Shown: positions 1 to 8,435, counted from the stretch's first letter. The stretch: DNA of 64,000 bases from Streptomyces spinoverrucosus (GCF_006539505.1 NZ_BJND01000043.1:32350-96349), one strand, 5' to 3'. Numbers and translations are program-made. Notes: a model not told the origin generated them from the letters alone.

Positions 1-107
1 GACTGGGGTGGATTGCTCCGGACCGCGCTGGCGCCCGCGACGGACGGCTCGCACGCCTCGTGGTTCCTTGCCCCACCCGGCTTGCGGCCTCACCGACCCG
101 GTCCTTC

Positions 108-171
108 TTGTCACTCTCACCTTCAGAGTGCTAACGCCCAATGATTAGCACTCGGGCATGCCGAGTGCAAG
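108..171 (-). promoter_or_regulatory. Heat-shock promoter with two CIRCE operators, facing left
   Basis: Read leftward, a -35 TTGCAC (165-170) and a -10 TAATCA (142-147) are separated by 17 bp. CIRCE 1 is TTAGCACTC (145-153), 9 bp, then GAGTGCAAG (163-171) and covers this promoter. CIRCE 2 is TTGTCACTC (108-116), 9 bp, then GAGTGCTAA (126-134) and lies just downstream. CIRCE is the HrcA repressor target of groE operons. The gene itself begins left of the window; a neighbouring cold-shock gene suggests groEL2. The 107 bp to its left hold no start codon I can assign. Confidence 0.85.
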
Positions 172-202
172 CGGCTCCCACGGACTGACCCCGGGACAGG
201 CC

Positions 203-236
203 GAAGGGCTCGCACCCCGGGAGGTGCGAGCCCTTC
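203..236 (-). terminator. Hairpin terminator after the cold-shock gene
   Basis: A perfect 14-bp stem (203-216 with 223-236) and a 6-nt loop begin 40 bp beyond the stop codon of the cold-shock gene. There is no T-run, as is usual for Streptomyces. Confidence 0.8.
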
Positions 237-276
237 GAAGATGAACAGAAGAACGTCGCTGCAGTCGGCGCGTGCT

Positions 277-483
277 TCAGCTGGTCGCGAGCCGGACCAT
301 GTCCGCCTGCGGCCCCTTCTGGCCCTGCGAGATCTCGAAATCGACCCGCTGACCCTCTTCCAGGGTGCGGTATCCGTCCATCTGGATCGCGCTGTAGTGG
401 ACGAAAACATCCGCACCACCGTCGACCGCGATGAAGCCGTACCCCTTCTCCGCGTTGAACCACTTGACGGTGCCCTGAGCCAT
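277..483 (-). CDS. Cold-shock domain protein (CspA family)
   Basis: A 68-residue single-domain cold-shock protein, the usual family size. It binds single-stranded RNA and DNA through a five-stranded OB fold. RNP1-like KGYGFI and RNP2-like VFVHYSAI are both visible, with the family opening GTVKWFN. The ATG at 483 was chosen because the protein then starts MAQGTVKWF as homologues do; a longer in-frame start at 513 adds ten unconserved residues. A hairpin follows it and the divergent CIRCE promoter lies beyond. It matches ScoF-type proteins next to groEL2 in S. coelicolor (from memory). Confidence 0.95.
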   Translation of the reverse strand: MAQGTVKWFNAEKGYGFIAVDGGADVFVHYSAIQMDGYRTLEEGQRVDFEISQGQKGPQADMVRLATS

Positions 484-920
484 GCCTAACTCCCCTATTA
501 CTGGCCCTTGCACAGATCCACACTTCGCGGATCCGGGTCAGACCTCACCCCCCATTGATTGGGGGCGTGCGCCGGAACGCGTCGACCGCGGCTGAATGTA
601 TCTGTCCAACTGCCGTCTGCAACAGGTCAATCGGACGAGAAATCTGGGCGCGGACGGTCGGTGATTTACGGAGAATTCGTCCGGATTCAGGGCAAGTCGG
701 GCCCCGCAAAAGGAATGAACGGCGCAAAAGAGCCACACACTTTGGCTACTTCTCGTCGCTCGGAGCCGGCACTCATATGCGTCCGGCATGTCGATCCGCG
801 ACGCGTTCCCCAACTCTACCGCGCTCAACCACACTGAATTGCCCCCTCCGCTTCTCTCACGGAGGGGGCAATTCGATGAACATTGAGTAACCGAAGTTAC
901 TCACGGTAACGCGGGCGGTT
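484..920. other. Intergenic region upstream of the cold-shock gene
   Basis: These 437 bp lack a convincing gene; the frames open here show no recognisable protein. They hold the terminator of the moaD-like gene (836-874) and, by position, the promoter and leader of the cold-shock gene. No promoter boxes are clear enough to assign. Confidence 0.6.
836..874 (-). terminator. Hairpin terminator after the moaD-like gene
   Basis: A perfect 15-bp stem (836-850 with 860-874) and 9-nt loop lie 47 bp beyond the stop codon of the MoaD-like gene. It separates that unit from the cold-shock gene on the same strand. Confidence 0.8.
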
Positions 921-1196
921 TCAGCCGCCGGCCACCGCCGGAATGATCGACACGCCGGCACCGTCCGGGGTGGCCGTCTCCAGCCCCTGCTCGAAGCGGA
1001 CGTCGTCGTCATTGACGTACACATTGACGAACCGCCGCAGCTTGCCCTGGTCGTCCAGGACCCGGGCGGCGATCCCGGTGTGGTTCTTCTCCAGATCGGC
1101 GATCACCTCACCGAGGGTCGCCCCCTCGGCGGAGACCTCAGCCTGGCCGCCGGTGTAGGTACGCAGGATGGTGGGGATGCGAACGGTCACGCTCAC
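921..1196 (-). CDS. MoaD/ThiS-family sulfur carrier protein
   Basis: A 91-residue ubiquitin-fold protein ending in the diglycine (AVAGG) that is adenylated and thiocarboxylated in this family. Such carriers supply sulfur for molybdopterin, thiamine or, as CysO in Mycobacterium, cysteine synthesis. The GTG start at 1196 has GGAGG 6 nt upstream. It lies 90 bp downstream of threonine synthase on the same strand, with a dispersed repeat in the gap. Which pathway it serves is not shown by sequence; it is not beside moa, thi or cysM genes. Confidence 0.85.
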   Translation of the reverse strand: MSVTVRIPTILRTYTGGQAEVSAEGATLGEVIADLEKNHTGIAARVLDDQGKLRRFVNVYVNDDDVRFEQGLETATPDGAGVSIIPAVAGG

Positions 1197-1225
1197 TTGA
1201 AACCTCCGGTCAGGGTGACGCCCCT

Positions 1226-1253
1226 AGGGGCGCGGGGAACTGCGCGACCAGCC
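1226..1253. repeat. Dispersed 28-bp GC-rich repeat, copy 1
   Basis: The 28 bp beginning AGGGGCGCGGGGAAC are identical to 9394-9421. The unit contains CGCG/CGCG arms around GGGAACTG, and in this copy GGGGC and GCCCC flank them, so it can fold. This intergenic unit is common between Streptomyces genes. It sits between thrC and the moaD-like gene. Confidence 0.8.
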
Positions 1254-1286
1254 CCAACCGGCCCGCAGACGAAATACAAAGCTCTC

Positions 1287-2576
1287 TTACGCGAGCCCAG
1301 CCGCACGGAACGACTCAAGGCTCGGACGAATGGTGGCAGTCAGACCCGTACCCGCCACCGCATCCAGCGTCTTCAGACCGTCCCCGGTGTTCAGCACCAC
1401 GGTCGTCAGCGACGGATCCAGCACACCGTTCTCGATCAACTTCCGCGTCACACCAACCGTCACCCCACCCGCGGTCTCCGCAAAGATCCCCTCGGTCCGC
1501 GCCAGCACCTTGATCGCATCCACGACCTGCTCATCCGTCACGTCCTCCACGAAGCCGCCCGTACGGCGCGCGATGTCGAGGACATAGGGACCGTCCGCCG
1601 GGTTGCCGATGGCCAGCGACTTGGCGATCGTGTTCGGCTTCTGCGGCCGCACCACGTCGTGCCCCGCCTTGAACGCGGTCGACACCGGCGAGCACCCCTC
1701 CGCCTGCGCCCCGAAGATCTTGTACGGCTTGTCCTCGACGAGCCCGAGCTTGATCAGCTCCTGCAGCCCCTTGTCGATCTTCGTCAGCTGGGAGCCGGAC
1801 GCGATCGGCACCACGATCTGGTCGGGCAGCCGCCAGCCGAGCTGCTCGCAGATCTCGTACGCCAGGGTCTTGGACCCCTCCGCGTAGTACGGCCGCAGGT
1901 TGACGTTGACGAAGCCCCAGCCCTCGCCCGCCGGGTCGCCGATCAGCTCGGAGCAGAAGCGGTTCACGTCGTCGTAGTTGCCCTCGATGCCGACGAGTTC
2001 ACCGCCGTAGACCGCGGCCATGACGACCTTGCCCTGCTCCAGGTCGTGCGGGATGAACACGCAGGAGCGAAGGCCCGCCCGGGCGGCGGCGGCGCCGACG
2101 GCGCCGGCGAGGTTGCCGGTGGAGGAGCAGGAGAGCGTGGTGAAGCCGAAGGCCCGCGCGGCTTCCAGGGCCTGGGCGACCACCCGGTCCTTGAAGGAGT
2201 GGGTCGGGTTGCCGGAGTCGTCCTTGACGAACAGCTTGCCGGGCTCGACGCCGAGTTCACGGGCGAGGTGGTCGGCCTTGACCAGCTTGGTCCAGCCGGG
2301 GTTCAGGTTCGGCTTGTCGGCCACGTCGGCGGGGACGGGCAGCAGGGGCGCGTAACGCCAGATGTTGGACGGGCCCGCCTCGATGCGCTTACGGAGCTCC
2401 TCGGCGTCGTACGCGGAGAAGTCGTACGCGATCTCCAGCGGGCCGAAACACTCCTCGCACGCGAAGACCGGGCCGAGTGGGACGCGGTGGCCGCACTCGC
2501 GACAGGACAGCGCCGCGGCGGGACCGAGGTCGACGGTGGGATTGCTGGTGCTGCTTTCGACAGTCTGCACAGCCAT
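1287..2576 (-). CDS. thrC: Threonine synthase
   Basis: A 429-residue PLP enzyme that converts O-phosphohomoserine to threonine and phosphate. The N terminus has a C-x2-C...C-x2-C zinc-knuckle-like motif (CRECGH, CEECFG). The PLP lysine lies in PTHSFKDR, and the phosphate-binding loop in SSTGNLAGA. Length fits the actinobacterial type. The ATG at 2576 gives the usual MAVQTV opening, but a GTG at 2609 has a better ribosome site (GAGGT), so an 11-residue extension is possible. Probably cotranscribed with the moaD-like gene 90 bp downstream. Confidence 0.95.
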   Translation of the reverse strand: MAVQTVESSTSNPTVDLGPAAALSCRECGHRVPLGPVFACEECFGPLEIAYDFSAYDAEELRKRIEAGPSNIWRYAPLLPVPADVADKPNLNPGWTKLVKADHLARELGVEPGKLFVKDDSGNPTHSFKDRVVAQALEAARAFGFTTLSCSSTGNLAGAVGAAAARAGLRSCVFIPHDLEQGKVVMAAVYGGELVGIEGNYDDVNRFCSELIGDPAGEGWGFVNVNLRPYYAEGSKTLAYEICEQLGWRLPDQIVVPIASGSQLTKIDKGLQELIKLGLVEDKPYKIFGAQAEGCSPVSTAFKAGHDVVRPQKPNTIAKSLAIGNPADGPYVLDIARRTGGFVEDVTDEQVVDAIKVLARTEGIFAETAGGVTVGVTRKLIENGVLDPSLTTVVLNTGDGLKTLDAVAGTGLTATIRPSLESFRAAGLA

Positions 2577-2906
2577 GGAGGCGAGGCCCTTTCTCCTCAT
2601 CTTCCTCACGACGCACCTCGCCGTGAGACGGAATTGGCACCTTCCCTGGCCGGGAGCCTCGCGTGAACGAGTCCGGAATCAGGGGGGTTGCCGGGGCTTC
2701 ATCGGGCCGTGTCCCTCTGCCCCTCTGGATGAGCTGTATGCGGTTGTTGTGCGGTTGTGGACGCGGACGGCCCCCGACATGCGATGGTCATCAGCGTTGT
2801 TCAAGACTGTAACCGAAGGCCAGGACAGTTGAGATAGTCGTCCGAACCGCGAGATGGATCACAGACCTCGTCCGCTCGCCGAGAGAACGCAGAGGAGCCG
2901 CAGACT
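2577..2906. other. Divergent promoter region between thrC and gpgS
   Basis: These 330 bp separate the start of thrC (leftward) from gpgS (rightward) and must hold both promoters. No gene, hairpin or recognised operator is seen. A T-box or other threonine-responsive leader was looked for and not found. Confidence 0.5.
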
Positions 2907-3851
2907 GTGCTGGAAGAAGTCGAGCGCTGGCTGAGCACCCGCTCCTGGTCACTGACCGATCGCCCGCTCCACAAGATCCTGGCCGCGAAGCGCCACACGG
3001 GCCAGTCGGTCAGTGTCGTGCTGCCCGCGCTCAACGAGGAGGAGACCGTCGGCGACATCGTCGCCGCGATCCGGCACGACCTCGTCGAGCAGGTCCCGCT
3101 GGTCGACGAGATCGTCGTGGTCGACTCCGGGTCCACCGACCGCACCTCCGAGGTGGCCGCCGCGGCGGGCGCCCGGGTGGTGCACCGCGACGAGATACTC
3201 CCGCGCATCCCGGCCGTCCCCGGCAAGGGCGAGGTGCTGTGGCGCTCACTGCTCGTCACGCGCGGCGACATCATCTGCTTCATCGACGCCGACCTGAAGG
3301 AGTTCTCCTCGGACTTCGTCACGGGCATCGTCGGCCCGCTGCTCACCGACCCGGGGGTCGACCTGGTCAAGGGGATGTACGACCGTCCCCTGGGCGGCGC
3401 GGCCGGGCAGGGCGGCCGGGTGACCGAGCTGATGGCCCGCCCGCTGCTGAACATGCACTGGCCGCAGCTGGCCGGTTTCGTCCAGCCGCTCGGCGGGGAG
3501 TACGCGGCCCGGCGCTCGCTGCTGGAGCAGCTGCCGTTCCCGGTCGGGTACGGCGTGGAGCTGGGCATGCTGGTGGATTCCCTGCATCTGGTCGGGCTCG
3601 ACGCGCTCGCGCAGGTCGACATCGGGGTACGCAAGCACCGGCACCAGGACGGGCAGGCGCTGGGCCGGATGGCGGCGGCGATCTACCGCACGGCCCAGCT
3701 GCGGCTGGCCCGGGGCCACCTCATCCGCCCCTCCCTCACCCAGTTCGAGCGGGTGGAGGACGGGTTCGAGGCACGGACGTTCTCCGTGGACACGGAGGAG
3801 CGGCCGCCGATGGTGGAGATCGCGGAGTACGCGGCCCGGAAGGTGGCCTGA
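2907..3851 (+). CDS. gpgS: Glucosyl-3-phosphoglycerate synthase
   Basis: A 314-residue GT-A fold glycosyltransferase of the GT81 type. It transfers glucose from a nucleotide sugar to 3-phosphoglycerate, the first step toward glucosylglycerate. Visible are the nucleotide-binding opening SVVLPALNEEETV (about 35-47), the metal-binding DAD in FIDADLKEF (about 130), and KGMYDRP. The GTG start at 2907 has GAGG 11 nt upstream. It precedes otsA by 94 bp in the same direction, so both may share a transcript. No gpgP phosphatase is visible here. Confidence 0.88.
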   Translation: MLEEVERWLSTRSWSLTDRPLHKILAAKRHTGQSVSVVLPALNEEETVGDIVAAIRHDLVEQVPLVDEIVVVDSGSTDRTSEVAAAAGARVVHRDEILPRIPAVPGKGEVLWRSLLVTRGDIICFIDADLKEFSSDFVTGIVGPLLTDPGVDLVKGMYDRPLGGAAGQGGRVTELMARPLLNMHWPQLAGFVQPLGGEYAARRSLLEQLPFPVGYGVELGMLVDSLHLVGLDALAQVDIGVRKHRHQDGQALGRMAAAIYRTAQLRLARGHLIRPSLTQFERVEDGFEARTFSVDTEERPPMVEIAEYAARKVA

Positions 3852-3945
3852 CCGTTGTATACGGTCGCCTTCCCGGTCCTTTCCGGTCCCTTCAGGGCTC
3901 GAACCGTACGTTTGAGCGGTTCGGGAGAGGGCTAGGTTGAGGCGT

Positions 3946-5346
3946 ATGGCTTCGACGTACGGTCCTGCGCAGGTACTGGTGGCCTCCAACCGTGGCCCGG
4001 TGTCGTACGAGGTGCGCGACGACGGCTCGCTGCACGCCAAACGCGGTGGCGGCGGGCTCGTCTCCGGCCTGTCCGCGATCGGTCCGGACGCCGGTGCGCT
4101 GTGGGTGTGCTCGGCGCTCGGTGACGGTGACCGTGAGGCGGTGCGGCGCGGGGTCGGCGAGGCCGGGGTGCGGATGCTGGACATTCCGGCCGACGTGCAC
4201 GCGGACGCGTACAACGGGATCGCCAACTCGGTGCTGTGGTTTGTTCACCACATGCTGTACCAGACGCCGGTGGAGCCGGTCTTCGACGCGGAGTTCCGGC
4301 GGCAGTGGGCGTCGTACGAGGCGTACAACCGGGCGTTCGCCGAGGCGCTGGCCCAGGAGGCGGCCGAGGGGGCGGCGGTGCTGGTGCAGGACTATCACCT
4401 GACGCTGGTGCCGGGGATGCTGCGCGAGCTGCGGCCGGATGTGCGGATCGGCCACTTCTCGCATACGCCGTGGGCGCCGCCGGAGTACTTCCGGATGCTG
4501 CCGGACGATGTCGCCGGGCAAGTGCTGCGGGGGATGCTGGGCGCGGACCGGCTGGGGTTCCTCACGCATCGGTGGGCGGATGCCTTCACCGCGTGCTGCG
4601 AGGCGTTCGCCGGCGGCCTCGGGGACACGCGGGTCGGCGTGCACGGGCTCGGTGCGGACGCCGACTTCCTGCGGAAGCGGTCGCACGAGGCCGACGTCGA
4701 GGAGCGGATGGTGGCGCTGCGGGCGGAGATCGGCGAGGGGCGCAAGGCGATCGTCCGCGTCGACCGGACCGAGCTGTCCAAGAACATCGTGCGCGGGCTG
4801 CTGGCGTACCGGCAGCTCCTCGACGACCACCCCGAGTGGCGGAAGCGGGTCGTGCACGTCGCCTTCGCGTACCCGTCGCGGCAGGACCTCACCGTGTACC
4901 GCGACTACACGGCGGAGGTGCGGCGGGTGGCCGAGGAGATCAACGAGCGGTACGGGACGCCGGGCTGGACGCCGGTCGTACTGCATGTGAAGGACGACTT
5001 CGCCCGCTCCCTCGCCGCGTACCGGCTCGCGGACGTCGCCCTGGTGAACCCGATCCGGGACGGCATGAACCTGGTCGCCAAGGAGGTGCCGCTCGTGTCC
5101 GACGAGGGGTGCGCGCTGGTCCTGTCCCGGGAGGCGGGGGCGTACGAGGAGCTGCACGAGGACGCCATCGGGGTGAACCCGTACGACATCGGCGGCACGG
5201 CCGACGCGCTGTACGAGGCACTGACGATGCGCCCCGGCGAACGCGCCGAACGAACGAAGCGCCTGGCGGCATCCGCGACGGCACTGCCCCCGGCCCAGTG
5301 GTTCCTGGACCAACTGAACGCCCTGCGCGAACAGCCCGCCGCCTGA
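3946..5346 (+). CDS. otsA: Alpha,alpha-trehalose-phosphate synthase
   Basis: A 466-residue GT20 enzyme that joins glucose from a nucleotide sugar to glucose-6-phosphate, giving trehalose-6-phosphate. Family landmarks are SNRGPVSYE near the N terminus, the glucose-6-phosphate-binding WVDRTELSKN-type segment (here RVDRTELSKN, about 270), VQDYHLTLVP, and the C-terminal DGMNLVAKE. The ATG at 3946 has GAGG 5 nt upstream; a TTG three codons earlier is less likely. Its stop codon lies inside the first unit of the repeat array that separates it from otsB, which faces it. Confidence 0.93.
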   Translation: MASTYGPAQVLVASNRGPVSYEVRDDGSLHAKRGGGGLVSGLSAIGPDAGALWVCSALGDGDREAVRRGVGEAGVRMLDIPADVHADAYNGIANSVLWFVHHMLYQTPVEPVFDAEFRRQWASYEAYNRAFAEALAQEAAEGAAVLVQDYHLTLVPGMLRELRPDVRIGHFSHTPWAPPEYFRMLPDDVAGQVLRGMLGADRLGFLTHRWADAFTACCEAFAGGLGDTRVGVHGLGADADFLRKRSHEADVEERMVALRAEIGEGRKAIVRVDRTELSKNIVRGLLAYRQLLDDHPEWRKRVVHVAFAYPSRQDLTVYRDYTAEVRRVAEEINERYGTPGWTPVVLHVKDDFARSLAAYRLADVALVNPIRDGMNLVAKEVPLVSDEGCALVLSREAGAYEELHEDAIGVNPYDIGGTADALYEALTMRPGERAERTKRLAASATALPPAQWFLDQLNALREQPAA

Positions 5347-5912
5347 CCGCACCGCGCGAGCAGGCCACTGACTGAGCCGCGAGCCCCACGACCACCCCAG
5401 CAGCTGACCGCCCCGCGCAAGCACCCCGTCGGCTCACCGCACCACGCGAGCAGGCCACTGGCTGAGCCGCGAGCCCCACGTGCACCCCCGCACCTGACTG
5501 CCCCGCGCAAGCACCCCGTCGGCTGACCGCTCCGGCGCGAGTAGGCCGCCGGCTGCGCCGCGAGCCCCGCGAGCACCCCCGCAGTTGACCGCCCCGCGCG
5601 ATCAGCCCACCAGCTGAGGCGCGAACCCCGCGAGCATCCCCGCAGCTGACCGCACCCCCGCGAGCAGCCCTCCAGCTGAAGCGCGAACCCCACGAGCACC
5701 CCCGCAGCTGACCGCACCCCGCGAGCAGCCCACCAGCTGCGCCGCGAGCCTCACGAGCACCCCAGCAGCTGACAGCCTCGTGCGAGCAGCCCCCAGCTGT
5801 GGCGCGAGCCCCACAAGCCCACCAGCAGCGCCGCGATCAGCCCACCAGCCGAGCCGCGGGCCCCGCGATCAGCCGCCTAGCTGCGCCGCGAGCCCCGCCA
5901 GCAGACCCACGA
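5342..5912. repeat. Degenerate tandem-repeat array between otsA and otsB
   Basis: About 19 half-units of 28-32 bp alternate in two flavours: A, like CAGCTGACCGCMCCGCGCG followed by AGCAGCCC; and B, like CAGCTGCGCCGCGAGCC followed by CCACGAGCACCCC. Paired A+B units are about 60 bp. Units are diverged, with the cleanest near 5581-5760. The array begins at the otsA stop codon and ends inside the last codons of otsB, whose C terminus (LLAGLAAQL) is itself a B unit. Read leftward, many units still encode versions of GVLAGLAAQ. No terminator hairpin is evident in this convergent gap. Confidence 0.85.
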
Positions 5913-6729
5913 CCCCCTCCGGGCCGTCGACCACCACGTCCGCTCGTTGTCGTAGCTCGGTCACCTCGTCGCTGCCGCTGCATACCAGGAGGCCCGGTGT
6001 GCCGTCGGAGCGGAGTTTGTCGATCGCCGCGTATGCGGGGAGGTCGCCGAGGTCGTCGCCGGCGTAGAGGACGGACTCGGCGCCGAGTTCCCGGACGTAT
6101 TCGAGGAGGGCGACGCCCTTGTCCATGCCGGGCGGGCGCAGTTCCAGGACCATGCGGCCGGGTTCGACGATCAGGCCGTGGCGGGTGGCGAGGTCGGAGA
6201 GGGGTTCGCGCAGGGCCTCGAACGCGGCCTGGGGGTCGGTGGCGCGGCGGGTGTGGACGGCGATGGCGCGGCTCTTGTCCTCGATCCATGTGCCCGGCCC
6301 GGCGCCGACCCGGTCGAGCAGGCCGGGCAGCTCCTCCCGCACGGCCGCGACGCCGGGGTGCGGGGCCGGGGCACTGACCTCGCCGCTGACGGCGTCCCAG
6401 CGTTCGGCGCCGTAGTGACCGAGGACGACGAGGTGCTCCAGGCCGTCGACGCCCGCGAAGCCGCCGTGGCGCACGGCGACGTCGGCCGGGCGGCCGGTGA
6501 TCACCGCGACCGCGGCCACCTTCGGGGCGAGGGCGGCGAGCGCGGGTACGGCGTCCGGGTGGGCGCGGGCCTGCTCGGGGTCGGGCACGATCGGGGCGAG
6601 GGTCCCGTCGAAGTCGAGCGCGATCACCGCCTTGCCGGGCCGCGCGAGGATCGCGTCGAGCCCGGCCCGCCCGGCGGAGGTGGCGGGCGTCGGGGGAGTC
6701 TTGCCGGTTCCGGTCTCGTGGCTGCCCAT
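5869..6729 (-). CDS. otsB: Trehalose-6-phosphate phosphatase
   Basis: A 286-residue HAD-superfamily phosphatase that dephosphorylates trehalose-6-phosphate to trehalose. Motif I is DFDGTLAPI (about 39-47), motif II VITGRP, and the late motif GDDLGDLPAY supplies the metal-binding aspartates. Length is typical. The ATG at 6729 was used. It faces otsA rather than forming an operon with it. Its last dozen codons belong to the adjacent repeat array, so the C-terminal tail may vary between strains. Confidence 0.92.
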   Translation of the reverse strand: MGSHETGTGKTPPTPATSAGRAGLDAILARPGKAVIALDFDGTLAPIVPDPEQARAHPDAVPALAALAPKVAAVAVITGRPADVAVRHGGFAGVDGLEHLVVLGHYGAERWDAVSGEVSAPAPHPGVAAVREELPGLLDRVGAGPGTWIEDKSRAIAVHTRRATDPQAAFEALREPLSDLATRHGLIVEPGRMVLELRPPGMDKGVALLEYVRELGAESVLYAGDDLGDLPAYAAIDKLRSDGTPGLLVCSGSDEVTELRQRADVVVDGPEGVVGLLAGLAAQLGG

Positions 6730-6772
6730 ACGGCGACCCTATCGACCCGGAACCGGTCCGGCCCTGCCGTTC

Positions 6773-7000
6773 CTACCGCTCCGCCCGCCGCCGCTCCCGT
6801 ATCCGCCGCAGTCGATTCACCGTCACCGGGTCGTGCGCCAGCGCGCGCGGGTCGTCGAGCAGGGCGTTGAGCAGCTGGTAGTAGCGGACGGGGGCCAGAC
6901 CCAGCTCCTCACGTATCGTACGCTCCTTGGCGCCGGGGCCCGAAAAGCCACGGCGCTCCAGAGCGAGGATGTCCTGTTCCCGTCGAGCGAGCTGGTCCAT
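6773..7000 (-). CDS. DUF3263 small protein
   Basis: A 75-residue basic protein, opening MDQLARREQDIL and containing a helix-turn-helix-like stretch (GAKERTIREELGLAPVRYYQ). This is the actinobacterial DUF3263 family, of unknown function and possibly DNA-binding. The ATG at 7000 gives the family's usual start; an upstream TTG at 7030 is less likely. It lies 43 bp upstream of otsB on the same strand and may be cotranscribed. Confidence 0.75.
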   Translation of the reverse strand: MDQLARREQDILALERRGFSGPGAKERTIREELGLAPVRYYQLLNALLDDPRALAHDPVTVNRLRRIRERRRAER

Positions 7001-7036
7001 GCTCCGCACGGTAGCGGCCACCACCGACAACGGCCC

Positions 7037-8332
7037 CTACCCGGCCGCCGAGCTCTCCGCCGTCGTGGCCGTCGACTGCAGCTGGCTCAGGATCGCCTCC
7101 GGGCTGCCGCCCGGTTCCACGGCGGAGCCGATCCGCTTCTTGACCTCCGCGCTGACCTCCGCCCAGGACGTCTTGCCGACCGGGTACAGCTCCGAGAGCG
7201 CGAGTTCGTCCAGGAAGGGCTTCAGGTCCCGGTCCTCCGCCGCCGCGCTCATCACGTCGGAGGCGGGGTTGGTGACCGGCAGCAGGTCGTACTCCCGGGA
7301 GAAGTCGAGGACGTTCTCCTCGCTGTAGACGAAGTCGAGGAACTCGCCGACCTGCTCCTTGTGGCCGTTCTGCTTGAAGGCGAGCATCCAGTCGGCGACG
7401 CCCATGGTGGCCTTGGACTCGCCGTCCACGCCGGGCATCGGCACCATGCCGAACTCCACGCCCTGCTTCTCGGCCGTCTTCATCAGGGACGGATGCCCGT
7501 TCAGCATGCCGACCTCGCCCTTGGCGAACGCGGCGAAGGCGTCGGCCCGGTTGAGCTTGCCGGGGGCGACCGGCCCGGTGAGCTTCTTGGCGACCAGCTT
7601 GTCGCGCAGCCAGGTGAGGGTCTCGACGTTCTCCGCCGAGTCGATGGTGTACGTGCTGACCCCGTCGGTGTAGCCGCCGCCCCCGCTGAGCAGCCACTGC
7701 ATGGTCTCGGCCTGCGCCTCCTCCGAGCCGAGCGGCAGCGCGTAGGGGTACTTCACGCCCTCCGCCTTCAGCGCCTCGGCGGCGTCGGCCAGCTCCGCCC
7801 AGGTGGTCGGCGGGGTGAGGTCGGCCTCCTGGAAGAGCTTCTTGTTGTAGAAGAGCAGCCGGGTGGAGGCGGCGAACGGCATGCCGTACTGCGCCCCGTT
7901 GACCTGCCCCGCCTGCGCGAGCGCGGAGGAGAAACCGGCCTGGACGGGGATGGAGAGCAGGTCGTCGGCGGTGTAGAGCAGATCGTCGGCCGCGTAGTCG
8001 GCGTACGCCCCGATCTGCGCCATGTCGGGCGCCTTCCCGGCGTCGACCATCTCCTTGACCTCGCGGTCGACGTCGTTCCAGGAGTAGACGGTGACCTCGA
8101 CCTGGACGCCGGGGTGGTCGGCCTCGTACGCGTCGACGAGCTTCGCCCAGTACTTCTTGGAGTTGTTCGCCGCGCTGTCGCCGTAGTCCGCGGCAACCAG
8201 TCTGAGCGTGACGTCGTCGGAGCCCGAAGTGAGGCCGCAGCCGCCGAGGACCGCCGTCATGCCCAGTGCGGACATCACCGCGATCATTCCTGTCCTGCCC
8301 CGCCGCTGCACGCTGTTGCCCACCCTGTCCAT
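7037..8332 (-). CDS. ABC sugar-binding lipoprotein
   Basis: A 431-residue extracellular solute-binding protein of the carbohydrate-uptake type 1 family. A signal sequence ends in the lipobox LGGC with Cys32, so it should be lipid-anchored outside the membrane. The ATG at 8332 was chosen; a later ATG at codon 16 would also keep the signal. No permease genes are nearby. It is divergent from nagK across an intergenic region with a DasR-type site, which points to an amino sugar or chito-oligosaccharide as ligand. Matches SCO4286 in position (from memory). Confidence 0.88.
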   Translation of the reverse strand: MDRVGNSVQRRGRTGMIAVMSALGMTAVLGGCGLTSGSDDVTLRLVAADYGDSAANNSKKYWAKLVDAYEADHPGVQVEVTVYSWNDVDREVKEMVDAGKAPDMAQIGAYADYAADDLLYTADDLLSIPVQAGFSSALAQAGQVNGAQYGMPFAASTRLLFYNKKLFQEADLTPPTTWAELADAAEALKAEGVKYPYALPLGSEEAQAETMQWLLSGGGGYTDGVSTYTIDSAENVETLTWLRDKLVAKKLTGPVAPGKLNRADAFAAFAKGEVGMLNGHPSLMKTAEKQGVEFGMVPMPGVDGESKATMGVADWMLAFKQNGHKEQVGEFLDFVYSEENVLDFSREYDLLPVTNPASDVMSAAAEDRDLKPFLDELALSELYPVGKTSWAEVSAEVKKRIGSAVEPGGSPEAILSQLQSTATTAESSAAG

Positions 8333-8391
8333 ACGCCGTTCACGTGATCGTTCACGTGGTCCGAATTCCGGATTAAGGTCTACACCACGCA

Positions 8392-8407
8392 AGTGGACTA
8401 GACCTCT
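8392..8407. promoter_or_regulatory. DasR-responsive element (dre) between binding protein and nagK
   Basis: The 16-mer AGTGGACTAGACCTCT matches the dre consensus ACTGGTCTAGACCACT at 13 of 16 positions and keeps the central CTAGACC. It lies 29 bp upstream of the nagK start and 60 bp from the divergent lipoprotein start, so it could control both. DasR is the GlcNAc-6-phosphate-sensing repressor of streptomycetes. Confidence 0.8.
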
Positions 8408-8435
8408 TCCGGGTCCACGGGCCACACTGTCCCCC

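Noticed and set aside
2577..2906. A threonine-responsive leader or T-box upstream of thrC
   Set aside because: No specifier stem, T-box sequence or leader peptide rich in Thr codons is visible.
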